A DNA stretch of 64,000 nt from Camellia lanceoleosa (lineage: Eukaryota; Streptophyta; Magnoliopsida; Ericales; Theaceae), in the NCBI GenBank assembly GCA_025200525.1, contig CM045762.1, forward strand, positions 88,602,717 through 88,666,716, given 5' to 3'. Positions 10,615 to 22,133 of this stretch are shown piece by piece. The notes under the pieces are model-generated. The model was not told the origin of the DNA. It searched no databases and worked only from the letters and a program-made list of their open reading frames with translations. The position numbers and the translations under genes are program-made. Positions within the stretch are counted from its first letter, which is position 1; every line of letters begins with the position of its first letter.

Positions 10615-11830
10615 TTGGCAAGGCTGAGCGCCACTCTTTTCTCCCTGGAAATAGAAAACACACCGTTTCCGACGGGCTTCCACCAGCCAAAGTTCACGTT
10701 CTACGACGGAAAAATCGATCCATATATGCATGTAAGCCACTTTCGACAGGTCATGGTCGGACATAGGCGAAACGACGCTCTTATGTGCCTTATTTTCCTA
10801 TCAAGTTTGGGCGAGCTGGGCTTGAAATGGTTTGAGAGGCTGCCGGAGGGGAGCATAGAAAGGTGGCATCAGTTGGCGGAAGCCTTTGTGACGCGCTTCA
10901 AAACCAACACTAAGACGCCGAAGGAAGTTGACTACCTTCTCAGTGTCAAGATGGAGCCGAGCGACACGCTCAAGTCATACAACTCCAGATACTGGGAAAC
11001 CTTCAACGAGATCTTGGATTGCCCGGTCAACCTTGCAATCATGCAGTACAAGCGTGGTCTCCCGGTCGGACATAGACTGTGGGACTCGCTTACGATGCAC
11101 CAGCCGACATCTATGGGCCAGCTAATGCAGCACATCAATGAGCACATTTGGGTAGAAGATGATGCGGCAACATCTACCGCGAAGGCAACACTAGTAGCAA
11201 CAGACAAGAGGTCGGCTGGCAAGGTACACGCGGTCGGACAGGAGGCAAACCGTTCAAATGATCGCGTAAAGGAATCAGATCGTGGCTTAAATCGCAAAAA
11301 CTGGGGTAGGGGTCATCGAAATGACCGAGATGACTACCCCCGGGATGACGTCGTTGATGCAAATAGAAGGTTGAAGGCCAGGACAGGCATTACCATGGTT
11401 TTTAAGATTCTAATTTATCGCATACTTTGTGAAATCCGTGACGAGGATTATGTCCGGTTTCCTACTAAGTTGGGCGACGGACAGAAGGGTTTCAATCATG
11501 ATGCGTTGCACATTTCATCGAGGAGTCACCGGACAGAGGACTGTTTGCCTTTTAGGCGACACTTGGAAGAGCTAGTCGCAGCCGGACACCTGGACCTTTA
11601 CATTGACGGGGGCGTGAAGGCAAATCAAGCCCCGGTTGATCCGCGTGCACCAGGTGACTTGGAGGCGCCCCCTCAAGGAGTGGTTAATGTCATCCACGGC
11701 ATAGTGGAGCCGGCGTATGTATGCGAGCTCCGAGGTATGATCAAGAAGGCAGAACACATGAGGAAAGTTTTGTCAGTCCAGCCCGCGATCAAGAGGGTGA
11801 AGATCGAAGAGAAGGACGTGATCAGTTTCT
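10615..11830 (+). pseudogene. Tat gag core (retrotransposon Gag domain)
   Basis: This frame holds the Retrotrans_gag-like core: F-Y-D-G-K-I-D-P-Y-M-H-V at about 10700, then W-F-E-R-L-P-E-G-S-I and the F-x-x-R-F-K helix near residues 75-100. After a basic Lys/Arg/Asp-rich stretch (about residues 210-255) comes a Tat-type zinc-binding-like segment H-R-T-E-D-C near 11530. The usual leading Cys is not present, so this segment is probably inactive. The Met at 10615 is unlikely to be the real start, because homology begins downstream of it. Confidence 0.85.
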
Positions 11831-12340
11831 TTACAAGGGACTTAGAGCGCATTCAGACACCGCACAATGATGCCTTAGTGGTCACCCTCCGCGTCAAGGA
11901 ATTCGATGTCAACTGCATCTTGATCGACCAGGGAAGCTCGGTCGAGATCATGTATTACAACGCATTCAAGCAGCTCAAACTCCGAGATACAGACTTGGCT
12001 CCGGCAACTTCGCCGCTGGTTGGTTTCAACTCGTAACCGGAGAGGCCTTTGGGAAAAATTATTATGCCAGTCAAAGCGGGATCCGTGATCAAGCAAGTGG
12101 AGTTCTGGGTATTGCAAGTGTCGTCCACATACAACCTGATCCTTGGAAGGGGATGGCTTCACGCTATGTAGGCCGTAGTGTCGACCTACTACCAAGTGAT
12201 GAGATTCCCTTCGGCTATGGGGGCAATCGAGGAAGTTTGGGGCCATCAAGTCATGTCGAAGCAATGCTTCGTGGCAGTCAACGGGAGTCGAGCTGCCAAA
12301 GGCATCGTCCAAATGATTGAGGGACCGGAAGGCCAGGGAG
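11831..12340 (+). pseudogene. Tat aspartic protease
   Basis: Same frame as the Gag core. The active-site segment C-I-L-I-D-Q-G-S-S-V-E-I-M-Y lies at about 11914-11955; D-Q-G-S-S occurs in several Tat-lineage proteases in place of D-T-G. The flap-distal block Y-N-L-I-L-G-R-G-W-L-H follows at about 12133-12165. A TAA at 12034-12036 and a TAG at about 12168 break the frame. It would normally cut the Gag-Pol polyprotein. Confidence 0.85.
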
Positions 12341-12469
12341 TCCTTGACGATGTGGGCACCAAGGCTGAGGACAAGGCCGTTGAAGAATTGGTGGAAATTC
12401 AGATTGACACAGAAAGTCCAAACAAGTTCTTCTTGCTCGGTTCAAGCCTTACCGCCCAAGAAAGGACCC

Positions 12470-13400
12470 ATATGGTGGAGTTCTTGATGGTAAACATCGA
12501 AGTCTTTGCATGGTCGCCTTACGACATGCCCGGCATCAATCTGAGTTTCATCTGCCATCACCTGAATGTTTTCCCCAGTGCAAAGCCGGTCATTTAGTGA
12601 ACGAGGAGATCGGCGTTGCATCACGCCGAGGTAGTTGCGGAAGAGGTGAAGAACTTGCTGGAGGCACGGGCTATTCAAGAAGTGCACAACCCTCGGTGGA
12701 TTTCAAACACAGTTGTTGTACCCAAGAAGAATGGGAAGTGGCGAGTTTTTGTCGACTACAAGACCGTCAACTGAGCTTGCCCTAAAGACAGCTTTCCACT
12801 GCCTAGAATAGACCAGCTTGTGGACTTAGCGGCTGGACATAACAGGCTCAGTTTCTTGGATGCCTACCGCGGTTATCATCAGATTGCCATGCATGGCCTT
12901 GACTGCGAGATCACCTCCTTCACCACACTGAGGGGACTCTTCTGCTACCGAGTCATGCCTTTTGGTTTAAAGAACGCCGGAGCAACTTTCCAAAGTATGG
13001 TGACCAAGATGTTCGCACCTCTACTAGGTCGGACAATGGAGGCTTATATTGATGATATGGTGGTTAAGAGCCGGCATCAAGCAGACCACTTGTCCGACTT
13101 GGCCGAGATGTTCGTCATTCTCAAACAACACAAGCTACGCCTGAATGCGTCTAAGTGTGCCTTTGGCGTGGGATCCGGAAAATTCTTAGGCTTCCTAGTC
13201 ACAAACCGAGGCATTCAGGCAGACCCCACACAAATTCGAGCCGTACAAGAGTTAAAGCAGCCTAGCTCGGCTAAGGACGTGCAGCATCTGGCCGGAATGG
13301 CCACCACGATTAACCGATTCATAAGCCGGTCATCAGATTGCTGCCGCCCGTTCTTTCAAGCTTTGAAATCCAAGTTCTCATGGGATGCAGAATGTGACAG
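12470..13400 (+). pseudogene. Tat reverse transcriptase
   Basis: It starts with the F-A-W-S-P-Y-D-M-P-G-I segment near 12507. The W-R-V-F-V-D-Y-K block follows at about 12740, then [20 protein letters not shown] near 12856, [14 protein letters not shown] near 12952, and the catalytic Y-I-D-D at 13045-13056. The thumb/connection has [10 protein letters not shown] and F-L-G-F-L-V. Stops at about 12595-12600 and 12773 and a frameshift near 13390 disable it. The catalytic motif itself is intact. Confidence 0.92.
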
Positions 13401-13403
13401 GCT

Positions 13404-13850
13404 TTGGCCGAGCTAAAGGAGTATCTGTCTTCAGCGCCACTATTGGTCACACCACAGCCCGACGAAGAACTTTACCTTTATCTGGCCGTTTCCCAACATG
13501 CAGTCAGTGCGGTGCTTGTCTGGTCAGAAGGAATCAAGCACCTCCCCATCTTCTACGTCAGCAAAACCTTGCTACCGGCAGAGTCGAGATACTTGTCGCT
13601 GGAAAAACTTGCATTGGCATTGATGATGGCCTCTAGGAAGTCGGCGCACTATTTTCATGCTCATACTATCATCGTTTTGACCGAATTCCCCCTCAAAGCC
13701 TTGTTCGAACGGGCGGACTTCTCCGATCGAATTCTCAAGTGGGCGGTCGAATTGGGACAGTTTGACGTCAAATTCCAGCCACGAATTGCCATAAAAGCTC
13801 AGACATTGGCCGACTTCGTTACTGAATTCTCACCTGGAACTCATCCGTTA
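13404..13850 (+). pseudogene. Tat RNase H (first)
   Basis: The frame 13404-14219 opens with the connection to RNase H (L-Y-L-Y-L-A-V-S-Q-H-A-V-S-A-V-L-V). It continues through F-Y-V-S-K-T-L-L-P-A-E-S-R-Y-L-S-L-E-K and V-L-T-E-F-P-L-K-A-L-F, ending with A-D-F-V-T-E-F. In Tat elements this first RNase H has often lost catalytic residues: the D-A-S of gypsy RNase H is A-V-S here and the D-H is T-E, which fits an inactive connection-like domain. Confidence 0.85.
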
Positions 13851-14219
13851 TGCCCGGTAGATATTGCCGCGGTAGATGAGGAGGTGAATGCAGGCCAGAC
13901 CACAATAACACAGCTAGGCGATGACGGCGATGCGAAACTTGTGCACCCCGTCGAAGCACCTTCGGTTAGTACAATACCACACCCCGGCGATGCGATGACA
14001 GAGTTGGGTATCACTGACCAACCTGCTCCGTCCGGTACCGCATCACCAAGGGGGGAAGAAGTGGAACCGCCAAAGACAGAGCTCAGAACCGATAATATCG
14101 CAGAACCCGGCGATTCGCCTACGGACTTAGGCATTACGGATCAACTTGCTGAGTCCGGCGCCGAATCGCCGAGGGGGGCTGAAGTGGAACCACTCAGCAC
14201 AGAACTTGAATCCAAATAG
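13851..14219 (+). repeat. Linker with an internal protein repeat
   Basis: In frame with the RNase H, this hydrophilic Pro/Glu/Thr-rich linker contains two copies of an approximately 40-residue unit. Both copies share P-G-D, L-G-I-T-D-Q, and S-P-R-G-x-E-V-E-P followed by T-E-L. The copies begin near 13984 and 14107. The frame ends in TAG at 14217. A linker lies between the two RNase H domains in other Tat elements. Confidence 0.75.
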
Positions 14220-14289
14220 CCGAACAACCGTGATCCCATCAACCTTCAAGCCTCTCAGGACCCGTCAGACTATTGGAAGCTCTTTGTTG

Positions 14290-14660
14290 GCGAAATGTGG
14301 AAACTTTTTGTTGATGGAGCCTCGAACTGTCACAGTGCCGGGCTAGGTATAGTTTTGATTTCGCCAGACGGGCTGACTATCGAACATTCTATCACCCTCG
14401 GATTCCCTGCCTCAAACAAGGAGGCTGAGTACGAAGCGCTTTTGGTCGGGCTCAAGAGCGCGCTTTAGATGCACGCATCTGAGCTAATGGTTTACAGTGA
14501 TTCCCAGCTTGTGGTTAACCAAGTTTTCTGGGGTTTACGAAGCGAAGGATGACAGAATGATGAAGTACCAGGCTCTGGTCAGAGACCACATCAAGCGATT
14601 CCAGGCAATAAGGGTCAAATAGATTGGCCGAGAAGAAAACGGCCAAGCAGATGAATTGGC
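14290..14660 (+). pseudogene. Second RNase H-like domain of the Tat element
   Basis: From 14300 the translation gives [10 protein letters not shown], then [22 protein letters not shown] and V-Y-S-D-S-Q-L-V-V. The Asp, Glu and Asp positions of an active RNase H are visible. It is of the archaeal/plant type whose acquisition is diagnostic of Tat. A TAG near 14467 and a frameshift near 14525 break it, and a further TAG lies at about 14620. Confidence 0.88.
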
Positions 14661-16004
14661 CGGCCTTGTTTCCATGGTCGATAGCACATTTTCCAACCCT
14701 CTCCTGATTGAATTCCTTCCGCGGCCCAGCATTGAGGAAACCGGGCAGACAGAAGTTCTCTGCGCTGAGCTAGGTCCTTCATGGATGAACCCTATTATCC
14801 TCTTTCTTAGAGACCGGACCCTTCCAGCCGAGAAGAAGGAAGCACATAAAGTCCGGGTGAAGTCAGAGCGGTTTTGGCTCTCTCCGTCATGCGCTTTATA
14901 CAAGAAGTCTTTTACCGGTCCGTATCTAAAGTGTGTGCACCCGAGCAGGGTGGACGCCTTCCTGTATGAAATTCACGAAGGCATCTGTGGCAGTCACATA
15001 GGGGGCAGATCTTTGGCCTACCGAGCTATTTCGCAAGGCTACTGGTGGCCATGCATGCAAGCCGATGCGCAGAAGTATGTTCGCAAATGTGAGAAGTGCT
15101 AGAAGTTTGCCCACCAAATTCACCAACCGGCCAGAGAACTTCTTCCCCTCACCAGCCCTTGGCCCTTTGCGATGTGGGGGCTCGATATAGTGGGGCCACT
15201 CCCAACTGCACCAGGCAACTAGAAGTTCTTCATCGCAGCCACAGATTACTTCACCAAATGGGTTGAAGCAGAGCCTTTGGCAACAATCAAGGAGAAAGAC
15301 ATCAGCGGTTTGTCTGACAGAATGTGGTAACGCGGTTTGGCGTCCCAAAAATTTTGATCTCTAATAACGGCACCCAATTCAGAGGATTTTGTGAAGACTT
15401 GAATATTGAATTTTACAACTCTACTCCGGCTTACCCACAGTCTAATGGTCAAGCCGAAGCATCAAACAAGACCATCCTTGATAGGTTGAAGAAGAGGCTT
15501 GAGAAAGCCAAGGGAAAATGGGCCGAGGAACTCCCCAACGTCCTTTGGGCATATCGAACAACCCCGCGGCGATCTACCGGGGAAACACCTTTTGCTTTGG
15601 CATATGGCATGGAGGCGGTCATACCTTTGGAAGTTGGAATGCCCACCCTCAGAAGTGAAAGTTTTGAGCCCGAGTTGAACGCCGAAGCCATTGCCCTGGA
15701 ATTGGACCTCGTGGAAGAACACCGGGAAAAGGCTCTCATCCATGTGGCCGCCTACCAACAAGAGCTCTCAAGGAAATACAACAAAACGGTGCACCCCAGA
15801 CCATTCAAAGTAGGTGACTGGGTCTTGAGGAAGGTCATGGGCAATACCCTGGTGTCAGGTGAAGGCAAACTAGGGGCAAACTGGGAAGGACCTTACAAGA
15901 TAATTGGTCTGGCAGGCAAGGGGGCATACCACTTGGAGGACCTGGAAGGTAGAGGAATACCCCAGCCATGGAATGCGGCCAACCTCAAACTGTATTATTT
16001 TTAG
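14656..16004 (+). pseudogene. Tat integrase
   Basis: The N-terminal H-H-C-C finger is visible (I-H-E-G-I-C-G-S-H-I-G-G then K-C-E-K-C, ending at about 15101). The catalytic core follows: M-W-G-L-D-I-V-G-P near 15175 gives the first Asp. The second block reads I-S-N-N-G-T-Q-F near 15360, where the expected catalytic Asp is Asn. The Glu is present in N-G-Q-A-E-A-S-N-K near 15450. The C-terminus has V-G-D-W-V-L-R-K-V and ends N-L-K-L-Y-Y-F before TAG at 16002. TAG stops at about 15102 and 15221 and a frameshift near 15330 inactivate it. The final 226 codons (15324-16004) are open. Confidence 0.92.
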
Positions 16005-16117
16005 CTTTTGTTTTCTTTTTGTGCAAAGGAATTTTTTGGCTTACACTTCAGAATGTAATATTCTTTTTGTCAATATATAGAAGTGTCTTATCTTTGCCTT
16101 AGTATTCTGATTGTTGC

Positions 16118-16678
16118 TTTTCAATTTTGAGATTCTCAACTGAGATGTTAACTCTGGTTGAATGAGTTGATGTTTTGCTTAACTTTGAGATTCTCAACTG
16201 TGATGTCTTACTCCGGCTGAATGAGTTGACGTTTTGCTCAACTTTTAGATTCTCAACTGAGATGTTAACTCCGGTTGAATGAGTTGATGTTTTGCTCAAC
16301 TTTTAGAATGTCAACCGAGATGTTAACTCTAGTTGAATGAGTTGATGTTTTGCTCAACTTTTAGATTCTGAACCAAGATGTTTTACTCCGGTTGATTTTG
16401 AGATTAAAACCGAGATGATTTACTCCGGTTCATTGAGTTGATGTTTTGCTCAACTTTTAGATTCTCAACCGAGATGTTAACTCCGGTTGAATGAGTTGAT
16501 GTTTCTCAACTTTGAGATTCTCAACCGTGATGTCTTACTCCGGTTGAATGAGTTGATGTTTTGCTTAACTTTTAGATTCTCAACCGAGATGTTAACTTCG
16601 GTTGAATGAGTTGATGTTTTGCTCAACTTTTAGATTCTCAACCGAGATGTTAACTCCGGTTGAATGAGTTGATGTTTT
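16118..16678 (+). repeat. 58-bp minisatellite, left block
   Basis: About ten copies of a 56-60 bp unit (core TCAACCGAGATGTTAACTCC then GGTTGAATGAGTTGATG) follow the integrase stop. One shorter unit lies near 16385-16440. The array continues at 19135 after the nested solo LTR. Confidence 0.9.
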
Positions 16679-19129
16679 TGTAATAACCCTCACCACTGAA
16701 TACTGGTTTAATCACTGTTTGCTGCTAAACTGAGATCAAGTATGATAATTGACTGACTGACTGAAATCTGGGACTGAATTGACTGAGTATGTCTATTTAA
16801 TTGTATATCTATCTGTTGCCTGTTTGATTTTCTATTCTTGTTTTACGTTTAAACTGCAAATTAAAGGCCTTATCGGCGGCCGATCCTGAAATTAGTTAGT
16901 ACTTTATAATTATTGGAATTTATGTGATTTTATGGTGTATTTAATTGGAATCTGATTTAGTATGATTAAATTAGATTAAAATTAGCTTAATGTCAAGAGT
17001 TGGCCTAATTACTATTTTGCCACATGAGTGGCCCACTACCTAGACTATATTTGAGCCTCATCATACACTTAGGCAACATTTCATCAGTTCATTTCCCTGT
17101 TCTTGCTGACTTGTGAGAGAGAGAGAGGTAGAGAAAGCTTGAGTTCTTCACAAATTGGCTTAGAGACTTGTAGAGGTTGAAGGGATTCTTGCATTTTGTG
17201 CTTCCATTCTTGTAATTAAGGACCAAAGGTAGAGTGACTACCTTCTTAATTATGAATTCAAGTTAGTTTGTGCATGGTTTATGGTAGATGAGAGCCTAAG
17301 GCCATAAATTGGAGTTAAATTGTTGCCATGAAGCTCAGTTATTGCATGCATGTGCATATTGATAAGTTTTGAGGTTGTAATTCATCATTCCTCACTTGCA
17401 TGTCTATTTTGGGAGTAGACCATGAATTCTTCATGTTTTTCTATGAGTTAGCTCATTTGAGCTTGTATTTAAAGTTTTAAAATGATTTGAGTTCATGCAT
17501 GTTGCATGTTCATCTTGTTTATGAAAATTGGTTTGAAATCGGATTTAATTAAACTACCCTTGGGCTTTGATTTTGCAAATTGAGTTTCGAAACATGTTAT
17601 TCTATGTGTTTACAAGTGTTTTCCAGAAATTTAGCCTAAGAGGATCGAATTTAGTGCATTTAGACTTGGTTTTGAGCTTGAGGTTCAAATTTGGAATTTC
17701 CAGATTTTGGACCCACGCTCGAGCGAGGAACTCCACCCTCGAGTGTACACTCTGTGATCATGCCTTCTGCTCGAGCGAGTAAAGTGACGCTCGAGCGTGA
17801 AATGCGTGCATCCAGTACTTTACATGAGCGTACAGTCCGCTCGAGCGAGAGAATTCACGCTCGAGCGAAGACTTGTGTCTCACGCTCGAGCGAGGGTCGA
17901 GCCCCCGTCGAGCGTGAATTTTGAGCATCCAGTATTTCACTGTAGCTTGCAGTCCGCTCGAGCGACGTAAGTTACGCTCGAGCGGAGATCCTTTGTTTAC
18001 ATGTCCACTCGAGCGGGAAAAGACACGCTCGAGCGGAACCCTTGTTTTTTGAAAATTTTGAAAATGCTTTTAAAGTGCATCTTTGCATCCTCATTTCATT
18101 CTAGGCATTCTTAGGCTTAGTTTAAGGCATCTTAATGAGGATATAGATGTAGAACCACACCGAGGCAAATTAGGGATTAAGTTATTATTTTTCCTAACTG
18201 TGTCGCTTAGTGTGTGTTCAATCTATAACTGTGTAGGGTTGGCATCTGGGGACGCGCTCTAGCTTAACTGTAGCCCAGAACTCTATGAGTAACAATTGTG
18301 TAAAGATATGTTCAACTGTGAATATTTCGATCGCTTAATCAACTGCTTCAATCGATACGGTTAATCGAATGAATGTATGTCCTATATTCTGAACTATATT
18401 GTGGCATCCTTAGCAACTACTGTTTACTGTTACTGTTACAAAGATCTTTGTCGGTTCCCTTGTTGGAACCACTACTGTTTACTGATTGATGGCCATCATT
18501 TATTGTTCGGTCTTTTAAGACTCATCACATCGTATCGCTATGCTAATGGATGTATCACATATGACCGACCAATGATCATAGTATTATCTTGAATCAATGA
18601 ATTGTTTTCATTACTGTAAGGACATCCATTCTCAACCTCTTTATGCATTATGTTATGCACTGGGCTTTAGCTCACTGTTTATATATATGTAGGCATTCAG
18701 GCACCAGACCGGAGCTAGGAGCGTGGGTTAGACTCCCATTTTTGCCAAGCCGACTACCGTGCCTCACTGCGAGGTTCCGAGCCTGCCAAGCTATGGCTTA
18801 GGGGTGTTTTAATTTCCCTGTCTGTCGCTGTATTTGTTTTGTATAACTGTATAGACTGAATGTTCTTGTACTGTACTAGTTAATAGGGATTAGGTCCCTG
18901 TTTTGATCAACTGTAAATGTTGTACATACTGTCCTGTATTGTTCATATATATATGTATGAAAATTCTTTTTGCATATAGACTCACAGCTCATTGGGCATT
19001 GTTTATTTACTGTATTGGCTTCCGCCATGCCCTTCTTTACTGCTTTTATCATACAGTTTTCTAATCTTGACATCGGATTACTGGCCGGTTATGGTACTAA
19101 ACCCATAGGGGCGGGTTTGGGTCGTGACA
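16679..19129 (+). mobile_element. Solo LTR, Tekay/Del-like, in the minisatellite
   Basis: It begins TGTAATAACCCTCACC, ends GGGTCGTGACA, and is flanked by GTTTT on both sides (16674-16678 and 19130-19134). The 2451-bp length and the TGTAA.AACCC...GGGTCGTGACA termini match long chromovirus LTRs; the 48-52 kb element in this window has the same ends. It contains an eleven-copy CTCGAG array (17715-18042) and a TATATATA run near 18679. There is no coding region. Confidence 0.9.
17715..18042 (+). repeat. CGCTCGAGCG palindrome array in the solo LTR
   Basis: Eleven intact CTCGAG cores, most extended to CGCTCGAGCG, plus two degenerate ones occur in about 330 bp. They come in pairs about 20-30 bp apart. 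The pairs are separated by a repeated spacer containing GCATCCAGTA.TT.AC and ending GCAGTCC or ACAGTCC. Confidence 0.85.
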
Positions 19130-19134
19130 GTTTT

Positions 19135-19380
19135 GCTCAACGCTAAGACTCTCAACCGAGATGTTAACTCCGGTTGAATGATTTGATGTTTTGCTCAAAT
19201 TTTCGATTCAAAACCGAGATGTTTTACTCCTGTTTACTCCGATTAATTTCGTTGATGATTTGTTAAAAAATGTGATTTTAACCGAGATGTTTTACTCTGG
19301 TTAACGCAGTTGATGATTTACTCAACTTTATGCTGGAAACCGCAATGTCTTTTCCGGTTAGATAAGTTAGATAAACTAGT
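19135..19380 (+). repeat. 58-bp minisatellite, right block
   Basis: Four further, more diverged units of the array at 16118-16678. They are separated from it only by the nested solo LTR. Confidence 0.85.
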
Positions 19381-19566
19381 TAGTCTTGCCGAGGTATTTT
19401 GACAGCTGACGTTATCTAGCATGAAGAACGTGCAAACACTTGAAGAAAACAGAGCTTTTTCATTGATGTGAAAAGTGATTACAAGAGGAGGGGCGGATAG
19501 CCAGGTTACATGTGTAAACCAAAAAGGAAGAAAGAAGACAAAGAAAACTAAGCTAGGGGGGAAAGG
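19381..19566. other. Spacer between minisatellite and antisense ORF
   Basis: About 190 bp with no recognised feature. On the minus strand it would be the 3' untranslated region of the antisense ORF. Confidence 0.4.
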
Positions 19567-21579
19567 TCAGTGAATTCGTCCTCGGCTGCCTCCAAGTTGA
19601 CCGTTGGTGTTTGGTCTTGGACACCGGTCTCCGCTTTGGGCCGAATCTGTGATTTTCCTTCGCATTTTTCTGGTTTCCTCGTCGCTTTCTTCTTCCTCGG
19701 CCTCACCGAACGCGAAGACGTCGTTGGCGTAGGGCACGAGATAGCTCGGTAGGGAGGCAGCTGGAGGAGTGGCAAACACGTCGGTCCCCGGTCCCTGGCC
19801 GAGATGTTCACAAGCAGACTTCCACCCAACCTTGAAGAAAATGTCTTGGGTGGCGCGGACCTGCTTTGTGTAACTCTCCTCGGCCTCAAGGAAACCGGCG
19901 TTGTTTGCACCCTTCAAATCCTCTTCCCGTGATTGTTTCAGCGAATCTAGCTCGGCCCGGAGCGCGTCTCTCTCTTTCTCGGCAAAGCCAAGCTGGCCGA
20001 GCAACCGAGAGTTGTCGGAGTTCGCCATTTGCAATGAAGACTGGGCTCTCCTGAGCTCGGTTTGGAGGCTTTGAACTTAGCTGGCAGAATCAGTTGCCTT
20101 CTGCCGAAGCTGGTGAATGCGCTCTATGACCAAGTGCTGCTTTTGGATGGCCTGCAAGAAGAGAGATTGATCAGCAAGAAAACCGAACAAACACTTGGTG
20201 AAATTTTGAGCACAAGTTTGAGATTCTTACCCTAGTCATGGATTTGACCGACGACTTCACCAACCGGGTGTCTGGAACATGGTCGCTGCCGACCACGTCG
20301 CTCGGTAGGAGAAGGGCCTTGGTGAGGTCAAAGGCGAGAAGATGCTTTTTGTCGCCCTTAACGGAAGCTATTGCCGGGATCTCCTTGCCCCGGTGTTTGA
20401 GCTGGGGCCTCCATGCCGGTGTTGGGTCGACGGTGACGGCAGGCTGCTCGATGTTGAGCTCGGTCACTAGCTCGGCAGAAGGGTCTGCACGAGGCCTTTT
20501 GCCAGCCCGGCGGGAGTCTCTGCTGGCTTGCCCGGCGGCGAGAGAAGCCAACGCAACCATGGTCCCACTGGATTGACCGGCAGCCGGAGACCGAGCTGTA
20601 ATGCTCGGGATCTCGGATGAGGTGGCAGTGATCAAGTTCTTAATGCGGCTCTCCTCTTGGCCATTTCTTCTGCTTCGGTTAAACGAATGAAGGGGACGTC
20701 TGGCAGCGTAGGATTTGGCAGCGGAGATGGAGCGCGGAGAAAGTCAGTAACTTTACTCCAGCGTGGAGCTGAATACCGGTATAGTGGAGTGTAGCCGAGG
20801 AGCTCGTTACAATCCCGGTTACGGTAATGGAGCACGGTCCTGATGGCTGCTTCGTTGGGGTAGTAGTAGTTGGCTTGCAAGGCTTGGATCGCTGCAAAGG
20901 AAAGAAGAAAAGTGTCAAGTACAGAATAGTGAAGAAAGATAAATTGACCAAGCAGTTAGCACGGCTTACATGTCTCGCTGAAGTTCTTGCTAATAAACCA
21001 GCCCGGTACGTCGGCCGTTTCATAGTTGCCAGACACCCAGAAAAGTCGTCGTCGTGTAAGTCTTTGTCTGGGGTGCCGGTCACTATTTTTTCTTTACTCG
21101 GTCGAATTTTTAAGTAATAGGCGAGGCCGTCGCCCGTGTGCCCAAGGGTGTATTGACGGAGTATCTTGGCTAAACCTAAGTTGGTTCCTAGCCGGTTGTT
21201 CAACTCGTGGAGCCCGTTGATTATTCGGTAAGTGTTGGTTGAGACTTGAGTGGGTGCTAGCCCGGTGCGGCGCAAGAATTCGGTCATCAGTGGGTTGACC
21301 GGGAAGCGGAGGCCTCCTTTAATGATGGATAGCACGTGAAGGGGCACTGGTCTAATCTACCCCAAGGGGTTGTCTCAATTTCGCCGAGCTCTAGGTGGAC
21401 GTCGGCCGATATCGCATTTTCCTTTAACGCCGCGTAGTCGGAGTATCAACAAGGAAGCAGAAGCGCCCCATGTGTAGCCTGCTGGTTTAGCTCGGCTGAG
21501 GTGGTTTGGCATAGACTGGTGTTTAATGGCTGCTCGGTCTTTGAGAGCCTCGGTAATTGGTCAGTGGTTTCATTGGACT
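19567..21579 (-). pseudogene. Antisense intron-containing ORF of the Tat element
   Basis: On the strand opposite to gag-pol, three coding blocks are joined by canonical GT-AG introns. Block 1 (about 21579-20970) contains K-G-G-L-R-F-P-V-N-P-L and F-L-R-R-T-G-L-A-P-T-Q, the signature of the 'putative gypsy type' plant transposon domain (Transposase_28/PF04195-like). Block 2 (20891-20231) is Pro/Ala-rich with basic runs. Block 3 (20151-19567) is a predicted coiled coil (L-D-S-L-K, A-E-K-E-R-D-A-L-R-A-E-L) ending in an acidic tail. The introns are 20892-20969 (78 bp, GTAAGC...TTTGCAG) and 20152-20230 (79 bp, GTAAGAA...CTTGCAG). In-frame stops near 21446 and 20078 and frameshifts near 21340, 21050 and 20640 show decay. 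The true start was not found. Such antisense ORFs are known in some Tat elements; their function is uncertain. Confidence 0.7.
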
Positions 21580-22008
21580 CTGCAGGAAAAGGATGGCAAG
21601 TGTAAGTGGAAGCGCGGTCGTACAAAACGAGCTTGACTTTAGCTCGGTCATGAAGAGTGCCAGACCACCTCGGTCGCGAAGGCAAAACCAAGGAGCTCGG
21701 TCGCTCAAGCGACCAGTTGTTAACCCGGTCGAGCGACCAAGTCCTCTGTCTACCTCGGTTTCTACTAAGGTTTTGGCAAACTTGTAAATTGCTGGGTCTA
21801 ATTATTTTTTGGATCAAAAGGCGACCTGGAGCCCGGTCTGCTCCAGTTCTTCGTGTGTTCATGTGTTCATCACTGGGATTGAAGAACAACGAAGAGAACA
21901 GGGGCAAATGTGGGTTTTGGGAGGGGTATGTCCTAAAACCTACGGATTTGGTTCCCTAAAAGGAGAAATACCAAATGAAATAGCAATAAAAGGAGTTGAA
22001 GGACTTAC
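21580..22008 (-). other. Possible 5' UTR intron of the antisense ORF
   Basis: A strong donor (TTG|GTAAGTCC at 22008) and acceptor (TTTTCCTGCAG at 21580) on the minus strand would remove 429 bp between a promoter-proximal leader and the first coding block. This is inferred from splice-site sequence alone. Confidence 0.4.
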
Positions 22009-22133
22009 CAATTAAGGGCAGAAGCTTCTCCTTCGAACACGAACTCTGGAATGGCAAGAATGGAAGGGCAGGAGCTCTGGATCTACGAGGAAGGAGGATA
22101 GGCAGTAAGAGGAGATTGAAGGAGGACTTGGTG

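Noticed and set aside
17691..17924. ORF through the CTCGAG array
   Set aside because: Open only because the repeated unit lacks stops; it sits within an LTR.
17715..18042. CTCGAG array as a CRISPR
   Set aside because: The repeat core is about 10 bp, spacing is irregular, the spacers are themselves related and the context is a plant LTR.
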